The translations under genes and the position numbers were made by a program. Below are positions 33,672 to 42,500 of a stretch of DNA of 64,000 nucleotides, piece after piece. Position 1 is the stretch's first letter; each line of letters opens with the position of its first letter. The notes below the pieces were generated by a model. It was not told the DNA's origin, searched no databases, and saw nothing but the letters and a program-made list of their open reading frames with translations. The DNA is from Aureimonas sp. AU22 (GTDB taxonomy: Bacteria > Pseudomonadota > Alphaproteobacteria > Rhizobiales > Rhizobiaceae), in NCBI RefSeq assembly GCF_001463745.1, contig NZ_BBWJ01000037.1, positions 1-64,000 of the forward strand, given 5' to 3'.

Positions 33672-34808
33672 ATGGATCAGATCGAACCGATCGCGCAGTC
33701 GACCGACGCGGGGCGATCGACGCGCCCGCTGGTCTCGCGGCTGTCCGCTCCCGTCGCCGACCGCGCGGAGTTCCTGCGCCATCTCCTCGAACACCTCGAC
33801 GAGGATGCCGCTGATTCCGTCGATCCCGACGGCGAGACGCGTCTGATGCTATACGACTGCGACATGCGCCTGCGCTTCTCCGGCCCGACGCTCTCGGTGG
33901 TCGTCGAGGGTCGGGAGCCCGGTCAGCATGGCGTCGCCAAGGGCGTCGTCGCTTATTACCTCCAGCATATCCTCGGCGACGATTGCCCGCCGCTGGTCTG
34001 GTCGGGGGACGGGGCGGACACGCGCGAACTCGCGCATTTCCGCGAAATGCGCGTGGTGTCCTCGATCCAGCTGACGCCGCATATGCGCCGCGTGCGGCTG
34101 GCGGGCAGCGATCTCGCCCGCTTCGCGAGCGGTGGCCTGCATGTCCGGCTTCTCTTCCCGCCGCAGGGGCGAACGCCGGTCTGGCCGCATTCCGGACCCG
34201 CCGCTCTGCCGGTCTGGCCGGAGGGCGAGGACGAACTCGTCACCCGCGTCTACACGATCCGAAACATCGACGCCGAGGCGGGCCATGTCGACATCGACGT
34301 GGTGCTGCATGATCCGCCAGGCGCCGGCTGTCGCTGGTGCCGGGAGACCCGGCCCGGCGATCCGGTCGGCATGCTCGGACCCGGTGGGGGCGAGGTCGGA
34401 AAGGCGGAGCGCTACCTTCTGCTCGGTGATGAAACCGCCCTGCCGGCGATCGCCCGCACGCTCGCAGAACTCCCCGACGACGCGAAGGGCCATGCCTTCA
34501 TCGAGGTGGACGGGGAAGACGAGGAGCAATCGCTGCGCCATCCCGTGGGGATGCAGGTGCGATGGCTCCATCGCAACGGAGCGCCGGCCGGCACCACCAC
34601 GCTTCTGGAGGACGCGGCGCGCGCGTCGGTGGCGCCGGGAAGCCCGCCGCCCTTCGTATGGGCAGGCTGCGAGTTCGAGGCCTTCAAGGCGATCCGCCGC
34701 TTCTGCCGCAAGGACCTCGGGCTCAGGAAGAACGGGCATCTGGTCGTCGCGTACTGGCGGCGCGGCAAGAGGCAGGACGACGCACCGTCCGCCGACGAGG
34801 AGGCGTGA
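33672..34808 (+). CDS. Siderophore-interacting protein with N-terminal DUF2218
   Basis: 378 aa. Residues ~20-110 resemble DUF2218. Residues ~125-240 form the FAD-binding barrel with R192-V-Y-T-I-R197, and residues ~245-365 form the SIP nucleotide-binding end (LLGDETALPAI, FVWAGCEFEAFKAIRRF, NGHLVVAYWRRG). SIP proteins use FAD and NAD(P)H or ferredoxin to reduce ferric siderophores in the cytoplasm. AGGAG 6 bp upstream fixes the ATG. It is divergent from the family-5 ABC importer, which may bring in the ferric or metal complex. Confidence 0.9.
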   Translation: MDQIEPIAQSTDAGRSTRPLVSRLSAPVADRAEFLRHLLEHLDEDAADSVDPDGETRLMLYDCDMRLRFSGPTLSVVVEGREPGQHGVAKGVVAYYLQHILGDDCPPLVWSGDGADTRELAHFREMRVVSSIQLTPHMRRVRLAGSDLARFASGGLHVRLLFPPQGRTPVWPHSGPAALPVWPEGEDELVTRVYTIRNIDAEAGHVDIDVVLHDPPGAGCRWCRETRPGDPVGMLGPGGGEVGKAERYLLLGDETALPAIARTLAELPDDAKGHAFIEVDGEDEEQSLRHPVGMQVRWLHRNGAPAGTTTLLEDAARASVAPGSPPPFVWAGCEFEAFKAIRRFCRKDLGLRKNGHLVVAYWRRGKRQDDAPSADEEA

Positions 34809-34824
34809 GCCGGTCGGCTCACGC
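34803..34824. terminator. Hairpin terminator between SIP gene and idonate-type dehydrogenase
   Basis: GCGTGAGCC and GGCTCACGC form a perfect 9-bp stem overlapping the SIP stop codon, in the 27-bp gap between convergent genes. It could act on both transcripts; no long U-tract follows. Confidence 0.6.
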
Positions 34825-34835
34825 TCCGAAGAGCG

Positions 34836-35870
34836 TCAAGCAGTCAGCACGACCTTGACGCTCTGGCTGCGGTCGAGGGCGAGGCGGAACGCGTCCGGGG
34901 CCTCCGTCAGCGGCCGGCGCGCGGTGACGATCGAGAGGACGTCCACCTTGCCCTGCGAAATCAGGCCGACGGCTTCCGCGAACTCGACGTCGAACCGGAA
35001 GGAGCCGCGCAGGTCGAGCTCCTTCGACATGACCGAATTGGCCGGGATCGGCAGCGGTCCGGCGGCCAGGTTGCCGACCTGCACCACGATGCCGCCGCGG
35101 CGCACGTTCTGGATGGCCGAGGACAGGCCCTGCGGGGTGCCCGAGACCTCGAACACGACGTCGGGCGGCGTGATCTTCGAGAAGCCGTCCGCATCCTTCG
35201 ACAGATCGATGACCTCGTCCGCGCCGAGCTTGCTGGCGAAGGCGAGGGGAGCCGCGGCCATGTCGACGACCGTGGTGCGGCCTGCGCCCTTCAACTGGGC
35301 GGAGAGGAGCGTGAAGAGACCGATCGGCCCGGCGCCGACCACCGCGACCGACTTGCTCGTCAGATCGCCCGCGCGCTTCACGGCATGGAGGCAGACAGCC
35401 AGCGGCTCGGCGAGCGCCGCCGCTTCGATCGCCACGTGGTCGGGCACCGGCACGCACTGGCCGGGTGTCGTGTCGAAATAGGAGGAGAAACCGCCCTGCA
35501 TGTGCGGGTTCTTCGAGGCCGAACCCATGAAGAACACGTTCTCGCAAAGGTTTGCCCGGCCCTCGCGGCAGCGCGGGCACTGGCCGCAGGGGCGGAACGG
35601 GTTGACCGCGACGCGTGTGCCGGGCTCGAGGCCCGTGACGTCGGAGCCGACCGCGTCCACGATGCCGGAAATTTCGTGGCCCAGCACCAGCGGTTCGCGC
35701 ACGACGTAGTCGCCGGTCTTGCCGTGGCGGAAGTAGTGCATGTCCGAACCGCAGATGCCGCCGGCTCCGAAGCGGATCCGCACGAGCCCCGGCGCCAGCG
35801 CGCCGAGATCGCGGTCCACGACCCGGAGGTCCTCTGCGCTGAAGATCGTCGCTGCGCGCGCGGTGTTCAT
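34836..35870 (-). CDS. Zinc-dependent L-idonate 5-dehydrogenase-like alcohol dehydrogenase
   Basis: 344 aa, medium-chain dehydrogenase. GGICGSDMHYFRHG holds the catalytic-zinc cysteine, VLGHEISGIV the histidine-glutamate, and CGQCPRCREGRANLCEN the four cysteines of the structural zinc. The NAD(P) site reads VAVVGAGPIGLFTLL. The pattern matches L-idonate 5-dehydrogenases, which oxidise L-idonate to 5-ketogluconate. Its ATG overlaps the stop of the TRAP large-permease gene (ATGA), making it the last gene of gntR-dctPQM-dehydrogenase. Confidence 0.88.
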   Translation of the reverse strand: MNTARAATIFSAEDLRVVDRDLGALAPGLVRIRFGAGGICGSDMHYFRHGKTGDYVVREPLVLGHEISGIVDAVGSDVTGLEPGTRVAVNPFRPCGQCPRCREGRANLCENVFFMGSASKNPHMQGGFSSYFDTTPGQCVPVPDHVAIEAAALAEPLAVCLHAVKRAGDLTSKSVAVVGAGPIGLFTLLSAQLKGAGRTTVVDMAAAPLAFASKLGADEVIDLSKDADGFSKITPPDVVFEVSGTPQGLSSAIQNVRRGGIVVQVGNLAAGPLPIPANSVMSKELDLRGSFRFDVEFAEAVGLISQGKVDVLSIVTARRPLTEAPDAFRLALDRSQSVKVVLTA

Positions 35871-37273
35871 TGGATCAGTCCCATCTGCGTCGGAAGCCAG
35901 AGCGTTACTATGGGGAAGAAGGTGATGACCAGCAGGGCCAGGAACAAGGGCACCAGCCAGGGCAGGATCGCCATCGTCGTTCGCTCCACCGACAGCTTCG
36001 CGACCCGCGACAGCACGAAGAGCACCATGCCGAGCGGCGGATGCAGCAGGCCGATCATCAGGTTGAGCGTGAGGATCAGGCCGAAATGCACGGGGTCGAT
36101 GCCGAGGCGCAGCGCGATCGGCAGGAGGATCGGCACGACGATGGTGATGGCCGCGATCGTGTCGAGGAAGCATCCGACGATCAGGAGCAGGATGTTGACG
36201 AGGATCAGGAAGACCCACGGGTTGTCGGTGATCGAGAGGATCAGGTCCGACATTGCCTGCGCGGCCTGGCTGACCGTCAGGAGCCAGGCGAAGACGGAAG
36301 CCGCGGTTACGATGAAGAGCACCGACGCGGTGGTCTCGATCGTGTCGAAGCTTGCCTTCGCGAGGGTACGGAACGTCATGGTGCGGTAGCGCACGAGGCC
36401 GAGAAAGAGCGACCAGATCACGGCCGCGACGGCCGCTTCCGTCGGGGTGAACCAGCCCATGGTCATGCCGCCGATGAGAATCACGGGCGTCATCAGCGCC
36501 ATCACGGCGGAGAAGTCGAACTTCCAGTCCAGCGCGACGAGCGCGGCCAGCGCGATCAGCACCGACAGGTTCAGGGACAGGCCGAGGTGGACCAGCACAT
36601 AGACCGAGATCGGAAACAGCGCGACGACGAGGATCTCGAGCGAGGCCGACAGGAGACGGCGCATCTCGAAGGGCGTGTCGGAGCCCCAGCCCTTGCGATA
36701 GGCGAAGATCGCCACGGTGATCATCATCAGCACCGTCATCACGACGCCGGGGATGATGCCGGCCATGAAGAGCGCGCCGATCGAGACGTTGGCCATCATC
36801 CCATAGATCACGAAGGGCAGGGACGGCGGGAAAATCGGCCCGAGGGTCGCGGACGCGGCGGTGACGCCGACCGCGGCCTCCACGGGGTAGCCGTGGTCCT
36901 TCATCGCCTTGATCTCGATCGTGCCGATGCCGGCGGCGTCCGCGAGCGCGGTGCCAGACATGCCGGAGAAGATCACCGAGCCGATGATGTTCACCTGCGC
37001 GAGGCCCCCCTTCATCCAGCCGACGAGGGCGACGGCGAAGGCGTAGATGCGGCCCGTGACGCCCGCAACGTTCATCAGGTTGCCGGCCAGGATGAAGAAG
37101 GGCACGGCGAGGAGCGGAAAGCTTTCGACGCCGGCCATCATACGCTGGGCGATGATGATGTCGGGCGCGACGCCGTAGATCAGGAGATAGAGGCCCGAGG
37201 CGACGAACATGGAGATCGCGACGGGCACGCCGACCACCATGAGGACGAGAAAGGCGCCGATCAGAACCAGCAT
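35867..37273 (-). CDS. TRAP transporter large permease (DctM family)
   Basis: 468 aa, about twelve hydrophobic segments. The DctM signatures FILAGNLMNVAGVTGRIYAFAVAL, GMSGTALADAAGIGTIEIKAMKDHGYP and PPSLPFVIYG are all present. It forms the sodium-driven translocation channel for a carboxylate substrate delivered by the DctP-like protein. It starts 3 bp after the small-permease stop. Confidence 0.95.
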   Translation of the reverse strand: MLVLIGAFLVLMVVGVPVAISMFVASGLYLLIYGVAPDIIIAQRMMAGVESFPLLAVPFFILAGNLMNVAGVTGRIYAFAVALVGWMKGGLAQVNIIGSVIFSGMSGTALADAAGIGTIEIKAMKDHGYPVEAAVGVTAASATLGPIFPPSLPFVIYGMMANVSIGALFMAGIIPGVVMTVLMMITVAIFAYRKGWGSDTPFEMRRLLSASLEILVVALFPISVYVLVHLGLSLNLSVLIALAALVALDWKFDFSAVMALMTPVILIGGMTMGWFTPTEAAVAAVIWSLFLGLVRYRTMTFRTLAKASFDTIETTASVLFIVTAASVFAWLLTVSQAAQAMSDLILSITDNPWVFLILVNILLLIVGCFLDTIAAITIVVPILLPIALRLGIDPVHFGLILTLNLMIGLLHPPLGMVLFVLSRVAKLSVERTTMAILPWLVPLFLALLVITFFPIVTLWLPTQMGLIQ

Positions 37274-37276
37274 GGA

Positions 37277-37849
37277 TTACTCTCCCAGGCCGTCGAAGGC
37301 GCCGGGGCGCTCGAGAACGGAATAGCCGCGGCGCCAATTGCCCCAGGCGACCTGGACGGCGCGCAGGAGCATCAGCACGAAGGCGGCGAACACGGTGTAG
37401 AAGACGATCGAGCGCGGCAGGTCGATCGTGACCATCCGCTCGCGCGAGACCACGTTGACGTAGCGCCATAGGAGATACGAGGCGTAGGCGAAGAAGGCGA
37501 TGCGCAGGACGTCCACGAAGGTGGACAAGAGCCGCGCGATACCAGCCGGGAGGTAGTGGTAGAGCACGTCCACCTGAATGTGGCGCGACATGCGCACGCA
37601 GGCGACGGAGCCCAGGAACACGACCACCACGAGGCAGTTGATCGCGATCTCCTCCGTCCACGCCAGGCTGTTGTTGAGGACGTAGCGCGTGAAGAACTGG
37701 AGGAACACGCAGACCGCCATGCCCCAGAAGACAAGGAGCGTCACCCAGTCCTCGAAGGAATAGGGCGAGAGGTCGGCGGTCGGGCCTGAGTCCTCGAAGG
37801 CGTGCGCGATCTCTTCGGGCGTGGTCTGCGTGTGGTGTTCTGTGGCCAT
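37277..37849 (-). CDS. TRAP transporter small permease (DctQ family)
   Basis: 190 aa, four membrane helices. WGMAVCVFLQFFTRYVLNNSLAWTEEIA is the characteristic DctQ core, and the N-terminal ~40 residues are cytoplasmic. It pairs with the large permease encoded 3 bp downstream, and follows the binding-protein gene by 106 bp. Confidence 0.93.
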   Translation of the reverse strand: MATEHHTQTTPEEIAHAFEDSGPTADLSPYSFEDWVTLLVFWGMAVCVFLQFFTRYVLNNSLAWTEEIAINCLVVVVFLGSVACVRMSRHIQVDVLYHYLPAGIARLLSTFVDVLRIAFFAYASYLLWRYVNVVSRERMVTIDLPRSIVFYTVFAAFVLMLLRAVQVAWGNWRRGYSVLERPGAFDGLGE

Positions 37850-37955
37850 GACGGCTCCTTGCGGGGCGCCGGGGCCCCGCGTGACGTTCGGCGCGGAAAG
37901 GATGGCAAGCGGCCGCGCCGCGCCCCGGTCTCGCGGGACGCGGCATGGAGGGGCG

Positions 37956-38930
37956 TTACTGGACGGCGCGGATGGCGTCGTAGTCGGCCTGGCGGTAGCC
38001 GTAGGTCTCCAGCGGCGCCTTTTCCTTCACGTTCTTCTCGAAGTCGGCCTTGTCGACCTCGACGACGTTGAGGCCCTTGTCCTTGAAGGTCTGGACGAGC
38101 TTCGCCTCGCGCTCCTGCACGATCTTGGTGGCGCGCTCGGCGGCCTCCAGCGTCACCTCGGTGAAGATCTTCTTGTCCTCGTCGGAGAGCGAGGCCCAGC
38201 GGGTCTGCGAGATCACGGTGTTCAGGTGGTCGACGATGTGGCCGGTGAGGGCGATCGTCTTCTGCACTTCGTAGAACTTCTTGGCCTCGATGGCGGTGAG
38301 CGGATTTTCCTGCGCCTCCACCGTGCCGTTCTGAAGCGCCAGATAGACCTCGGCGAAGGCGATCGGCGCTGTGTTGGCGCCGCAGGCGCGCGGCATGGCG
38401 AGATAGGCCGGCACGTCCGGCACGCGCATCTTCACGCCGGCGAGGTCGGCGCAGGTCTTGATGTCCTTGTTCGCCGTGGTGTGGCGCGTTCCGTAGTAGG
38501 TCACGGCCGTGATGTGATGGCCGGACTCTTCCTCGTAGCCCGCCGCGAGTTCGCGGAAGATGTCGCTCTTGGTGTAGGCGAGCAGGTGCTCGGGATTGCG
38601 GAAGATGTAGGGGTAGTAGGTCACCCCGATCGGCGTGAACTCGCGCGAGGCGAAGCTCGAACCGGAGATGATCATGTCCACGGTGCCGAGGGTCAGGCCC
38701 TGGTTGAGATCGGCTTCCTTGCCGAGCTGCGAGGCCGGGAAGACGCTGATCTCGTAGCGGCCGTCCGTGCGCTTCTTGATCTCTTCGGCCGCCCAGACGG
38801 ACTCGGTGTGGAAGGGTTCCGTCACCTCGTAGACGTGGCCCCAGGTGAGCTTGGTCTGCGCGAGCGCAGAGCCCGACATGAGGGTGGCAAAGGCCAGGGC
38901 GCCGAGCGCCCATGTCGTCTTCGTCATCAT
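37956..38930 (-). CDS. TRAP transporter substrate-binding protein (DctP family)
   Basis: 324 aa. A periplasmic solute receptor with a signal peptide (1-24, ending GSALA). KLTWGHVYEVTEPFHT, PASQLGKEADLNQG, the binding-site arginine in LAGVKMRVPDVPA and FAEVYLALQNGTVEAQENP are standard DctP elements. Sugar acids such as gluconate- or idonate-type compounds are likely ligands given the dehydrogenases around it. The start codon overlaps the gntR stop (ATGA), so regulator and transporter are co-translated. Confidence 0.93.
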   Translation of the reverse strand: MMTKTTWALGALAFATLMSGSALAQTKLTWGHVYEVTEPFHTESVWAAEEIKKRTDGRYEISVFPASQLGKEADLNQGLTLGTVDMIISGSSFASREFTPIGVTYYPYIFRNPEHLLAYTKSDIFRELAAGYEEESGHHITAVTYYGTRHTTANKDIKTCADLAGVKMRVPDVPAYLAMPRACGANTAPIAFAEVYLALQNGTVEAQENPLTAIEAKKFYEVQKTIALTGHIVDHLNTVISQTRWASLSDEDKKIFTEVTLEAAERATKIVQEREAKLVQTFKDKGLNVVEVDKADFEKNVKEKAPLETYGYRQADYDAIRAVQ

Positions 38931-39715
38931 GTTTCGTTCCTCCCGTTGATACCCGCGCCGGCCTTCGCCTTGCGCCGCGTTGGGGGCGCGTCCGGCATCC
39001 TCCCGCCGGCCTTGCCCATGCCGGCGTCCTCGCCGAAACTGTGTTGAAAGCGAAGCTGCGACTGGCGCAGGTGCTGGCGCATGGCGGCCTCGGCGGCTGC
39101 CGGATCTCCAGCGGCGATGGCGTCGCGCACCGTCCGGTGCTCGGCATGAGCCACGAGCCAGGTCTGCCCAGTCTCGAAATATTCCGAGAGACGCGCGAAA
39201 TAGGGTGTCATGCGCTGATCGAAGAGTTCGCCCACGAAGCGCGTGACCACCGCATTGCCGAGAATCCCCGCAACGGCGACGTGAAACTCGCGGTCCAGTG
39301 CGATGGTCTCGGGCGAGGGATGGTTGCCGCTTTCCATGCGCGAGAGAATGGCATCGAGCGCCGCGACGTCCGTCGGCGTCGCCTTCACGGTCGCCTCGCG
39401 CACGAGCGCGCTCTCGATCAACTCGCGCGCGCGCAGCAGTTCGAAGGGGCCCTCGATCTCGCCGCCGACCGGCTCGTCCGCCGGCGGCGCCGTGACGTAG
39501 ATGCCCGAGCCGACACGAATGCGGATGCGGCCTTCGACCTCCAGCGCGATCAACGCTTCGCGCACCGTCGGGCGCGAGATGCCGAGACGCTCGGCGAGTT
39601 CGCGCTCAGTCGGAAGCCGGTCGCCGACCCCGTACTCGCCCGACTCGATAAGAAGGCGGAGCTGGTCGGCGACCTGGCGATAGAGCCGGCGGGGTTCGAT
39701 GGCCTCGAGGGGCAT
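38927..39715 (-). CDS. GntR-family transcriptional regulator, FadR/FCD subfamily
   Basis: 262 aa. The winged HTH is at residues ~8-75 (RLYRQVADQLRLLIESG, LPTERELAERLGISRPTVREAL), and the all-helical FCD effector domain at ~85-235. The metal-binding ligands are visible as D-x3-H in LDREFH and histidines in HAEHRTVRDAI and MRQHLRQS. FCD proteins sense carboxylates, so it probably responds to the TRAP substrate. A palindromic operator lies 28 bp upstream (39744-39770), suggesting autoregulation. The ATG at 39715 starts the family-like sequence; earlier in-frame starts would run into the operator. Confidence 0.92.
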   Translation of the reverse strand: MPLEAIEPRRLYRQVADQLRLLIESGEYGVGDRLPTERELAERLGISRPTVREALIALEVEGRIRIRVGSGIYVTAPPADEPVGGEIEGPFELLRARELIESALVREATVKATPTDVAALDAILSRMESGNHPSPETIALDREFHVAVAGILGNAVVTRFVGELFDQRMTPYFARLSEYFETGQTWLVAHAEHRTVRDAIAAGDPAAAEAAMRQHLRQSQLRFQHSFGEDAGMGKAGGRMPDAPPTRRKAKAGAGINGRNET

Positions 39716-39743
39716 GCCGCAACAGCCCTCCCAAGCCGCGCGT

Positions 39744-39770
39744 TGGCCAATTGATCTGACCAATTGGCCA
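39744..39770. promoter_or_regulatory. Palindromic GntR/FadR-type operator upstream of gntR-TRAP operon
   Basis: A perfect 10-bp inverted repeat, TGGCCAATTG and CAATTGGCCA, separated by 7 bp (ATCTGAC). Read on the minus strand, its centre TTGGTCAGATCAA fits the TGGTC-N-GAYCA core recognised by FadR/FCD-type GntR proteins. It lies between the Ldh-type gene and the gntR start. Confidence 0.75.
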
Positions 39771-39807
39771 GATACTGTCCGGCTGTGTCGCTTTCGTCAA
39801 GCCGGCG

Positions 39808-40848
39808 TTACCGAGGCTTGTCCAGACCCAGGAACCGCGCCGTATCCGGATCCACCGGAATGCCTTCCGCCGTCCGCCGCGCTTCCACGTCCCACTCGCG
39901 ATCGCCGGGCGCCATGACCTTACCGCCCTCCACTGGCGGAACGGCCCGCAGCGCTTCGAGATAACGCCGCATGCCGTCGGCGAAGAGTGCCGCCCCGGCG
40001 AAGCGTTCGGGATCGAGCGCGAGGAAGAAGTGTCCCATGTTGCGAGGGGTGCTGTAGTCGACGTCGCCGACCATCGGGATGAATTCGTGGTCGAGCGTGG
40101 TGCCGTTGAGGATGCCCGTGAACAGCGTGGCGACGCCGGCCAGCGCGGCGCCCTTGAAGCCATAGCCTTCGCCGCCGAGCGGCAGCAGCATGTCGGCCTC
40201 TTGCGGGTCGCGCGTGGCCAGACCCTGCGTGTCGGCCGCGACGCCGGCCGGCAGCATCTGCCCGAGCGAACGATAGAGGAGCACCCGGTTCATCGGGATC
40301 GAGGAGGTCGCCATGTCGAGGAGCCACGGCTTCTGTCCCTCTACCGGCGCTGCGAAGGCAAGCGGGTTGGTGCCGTGGAAGGCCTGCGTTCCGTCGAAGA
40401 GACCCACCACCGAATCGGTGTTGGTGGTGGCAAAGCCGATCATGCCGGCCTCGGCGATGGCCAGCGCATAGGCGCCGGCGGCTCCGAGATGGGACGAGCG
40501 CACGGCGCCCACCGCACCGATGCCGCTTTCCCGGGCGATCTCGACCGCGAACGCCGCGGCGCGATAACTCGTGAGATGGCCGAGACCGTCGTCGCCGTCC
40601 ACGGTCCCGGTTCCGGCCGCGGTGCGCCTGACCGAGACGTTGGGGCGCGGATTGACGCGTCCGCCGGCGATGACCTTGCAGTAGTGGGGAACGAGCCGCA
40701 CCCCGTGGCTGTCGACGCCGACGCGCGAGGCATGCATCAACGCCCGCGTGGTGGCGTCGACGGCTTCGCTGGAGGCTCCCGCCCCTTCGAGCGCCGCCCG
40801 GACGCTGAGCTTCAGTTGCGCCGCGTCGACCAAGATCGCGCTCGTCAT
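39808..40848 (-). CDS. Ldh family oxidoreductase (malate/L-lactate/ureidoglycolate type)
   Basis: 346 aa. An NAD(P)-dependent 2-hydroxyacid oxidoreductase of the LDH2/MDHG fold. ALMHASRVGVDSHGVRLVPHY contains the conserved catalytic histidine, and AVRSSHLGAAGAYA, TNPLAFAAP and LLPLGGEGYGFKGAALA are typical. Members act on malate, lactate, ureidoglycolate or 2,3-diketogulonate. Its ATG (40848) has GAGGAA just upstream. It is on the same strand as the gntR operon but before its operator, so it may be transcribed separately. Confidence 0.9.
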   Translation of the reverse strand: MTSAILVDAAQLKLSVRAALEGAGASSEAVDATTRALMHASRVGVDSHGVRLVPHYCKVIAGGRVNPRPNVSVRRTAAGTGTVDGDDGLGHLTSYRAAAFAVEIARESGIGAVGAVRSSHLGAAGAYALAIAEAGMIGFATTNTDSVVGLFDGTQAFHGTNPLAFAAPVEGQKPWLLDMATSSIPMNRVLLYRSLGQMLPAGVAADTQGLATRDPQEADMLLPLGGEGYGFKGAALAGVATLFTGILNGTTLDHEFIPMVGDVDYSTPRNMGHFFLALDPERFAGAALFADGMRRYLEALRAVPPVEGGKVMAPGDREWDVEARRTAEGIPVDPDTARFLGLDKPR

Positions 40849-41017
40849 GTCCGTTTCCTCCACTCGTGCCGAATGCATCCGCGTAGCGCGATCAGGCCGC
40901 GCGGCGCAAACGCTCTGATCGTGGGGACGACGGGAGAAGCCGTTTGAGATCGGCGTCGATCACCGCTATCGCAGAGATCGGAGGCAGACCCCGTCGCTGA
41001 GCCTCCGGGGAGGACGA

Positions 41018-42043
41018 ATGAGCGAACGACCCTTGGTGATCGTCGCGCCGCATCCGCGCGACCTGGACATGATCTTCACGCCCGATGCGCTGGTCCGGTT
41101 CCGCGAGCGCTACGAGTTGGTGGAAACGACGGCCGGCGAGATCGACGCCCTGCCGGCCGATTCGTTGGCGCGGGCGCGCTACCTCGTCGGCCAGCCCGAC
41201 ATCTCGGACTCGCTGCTGGCGGCGATGTCGGGGCTCCGGGCCATCGTGAACGTCGAGGGCAACTTCACCGACAACATGCCCTATCAGGCCTGCTTCGAGC
41301 GGGGCATCCACGTTCTGATCACGAGTTCGGTCTTCGCCGAGCCGGTGGCGGAAATGGGCCTCGGCATGGCGCTGTCGCTGCACCGGCAGATCGCGGAAAG
41401 CGACGCCGCCTTCCGGCGAGGGGCCGAGGTCTGGGGCCTCGACGGCAACGGGTCCGCACGGCTCCTGTCCGGTTCGAAGATCGGCATCGTCGGCTTCGGG
41501 GACCTCGGCCGTGCCCTTCATCGGCTGCTCCTCGGCTTCCGAGCCGATGTGCATGTCTACGATCCCTGGCTGCCCGCCTCCGTCATCGCCGACCACGGCG
41601 CCGCGGCGGCGCCGCTGGAGGACGTTCTCGCGAACTGCGACACCGTGTTCGTCACCGCCTCCGTGACGGGCGACAACCAGCATCTCTTCGACGCTTCCGC
41701 GTTCGCCGCCATGAAGCCCGGTGCCGCGTTCGTGCTGCTGAGTCGTGCGGGGATCGTCGATTTCGATGCGATGCGCGAGGCGGCGCGGAGCGGGCGCATC
41801 AAGGTGGCGACCGACGTCTTTCCCGAAGAGCCGCCCACAACGGACGATCCCGTTCGCTCCACACCCAACCTTCTGCTTTCGGCGCATCGCGCCGGCGCCC
41901 TCGATGTCGTGTTCCAGCGCATGGGCGACATCCTCCTCGACGATCTCGCGCTGATGGACAGGGGGCTGCCCCCGGTTCGCGCCCGCCGCGCCGAGCGCGA
42001 GACCGTCCGCCGCATGCGCTCCAAACCCGTCTCCAAAAGCTGA
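41018..42043 (+). CDS. D-2-hydroxyacid dehydrogenase family protein
   Basis: 341 aa. NAD-binding Rossmann motif GIVGFGDLGRAL, with catalytic Arg in LLSRAGIVD, Glu in DVFPEEPP and His in LSAHRAGAL. It acts on an unknown 2-hydroxyacid or 2-keto acid, probably in the same sugar-acid pathway. It is divergent from the Ldh-type gene (169-bp gap) and is followed by the mutarotase gene after 10 bp. Confidence 0.88.
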   Translation: MSERPLVIVAPHPRDLDMIFTPDALVRFRERYELVETTAGEIDALPADSLARARYLVGQPDISDSLLAAMSGLRAIVNVEGNFTDNMPYQACFERGIHVLITSSVFAEPVAEMGLGMALSLHRQIAESDAAFRRGAEVWGLDGNGSARLLSGSKIGIVGFGDLGRALHRLLLGFRADVHVYDPWLPASVIADHGAAAAPLEDVLANCDTVFVTASVTGDNQHLFDASAFAAMKPGAAFVLLSRAGIVDFDAMREAARSGRIKVATDVFPEEPPTTDDPVRSTPNLLLSAHRAGALDVVFQRMGDILLDDLALMDRGLPPVRARRAERETVRRMRSKPVSKS

Positions 42044-42053
42044 GAACCGTTCC

Positions 42054-42500
42054 ATGCTGAAGAACATCCCACCGATCGTGACGGCCGACCTCCTCACCAT
42101 CCTCGCCGAGATGGGGCATGGCGACGACCTCGTGCTGGTCGATCGCAACTATCCCGCGGAATCCACCGCCGCCGAGACGGTGACCGGCACCTGCGTCCAG
42201 CTTTCCGGTGTCGGCACGACCGAGGCCGCAAAGGCGATCCTGTCGCTGCTGCCGCTCGATTCGTACGTGGACGCACCGGTCCGCCTGATGGCCGTCGTCG
42301 GCGATCCCGACGCCACCCCCGACGTGCATCGCGAGATGCAGGAGGTCGTGAATGCGGCCGAGGGCAAGGCGATCACCATCGAGCGCGTCGAGCGCTTCGC
42401 CTTCTACGACGCGGCGAAGTCGGCCTATGCCGTGGTGCGCACCAGCGAGGCCCGGCCGCACGGCTGCTTCATCTTCAAGAAGGGCGTCATCTTCGATTGA
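42054..42500 (+). CDS. RbsD/FucU family sugar mutarotase/pyranase
   Basis: 148 aa. MGHGDDLVLVDRNYP contains the family's N-terminal histidine-aspartate site, and FAFYDAAKSAYAVVRTSEARPHGCFIFKKGVI the C-terminal Tyr/Lys site. It speeds anomer or ring-form interconversion of an aldose such as fucose or ribose, or of a related sugar. It starts 10 bp after the hydroxyacid dehydrogenase, which makes a neutral sugar entry point into this locus likely. Confidence 0.9.
   Translation: MLKNIPPIVTADLLTILAEMGHGDDLVLVDRNYPAESTAAETVTGTCVQLSGVGTTEAAKAILSLLPLDSYVDAPVRLMAVVGDPDATPDVHREMQEVVNAAEGKAITIERVERFAFYDAAKSAYAVVRTSEARPHGCFIFKKGVIFD

Noticed and set aside
34836-37946. One very long minus-strand frame joining the idonate-type dehydrogenase with the TRAP region
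   Set aside because: Only the first 1035 bp (to the ATG at 35870) encode the dehydrogenase; the remainder is an out-of-frame reading of the TRAP permease genes.
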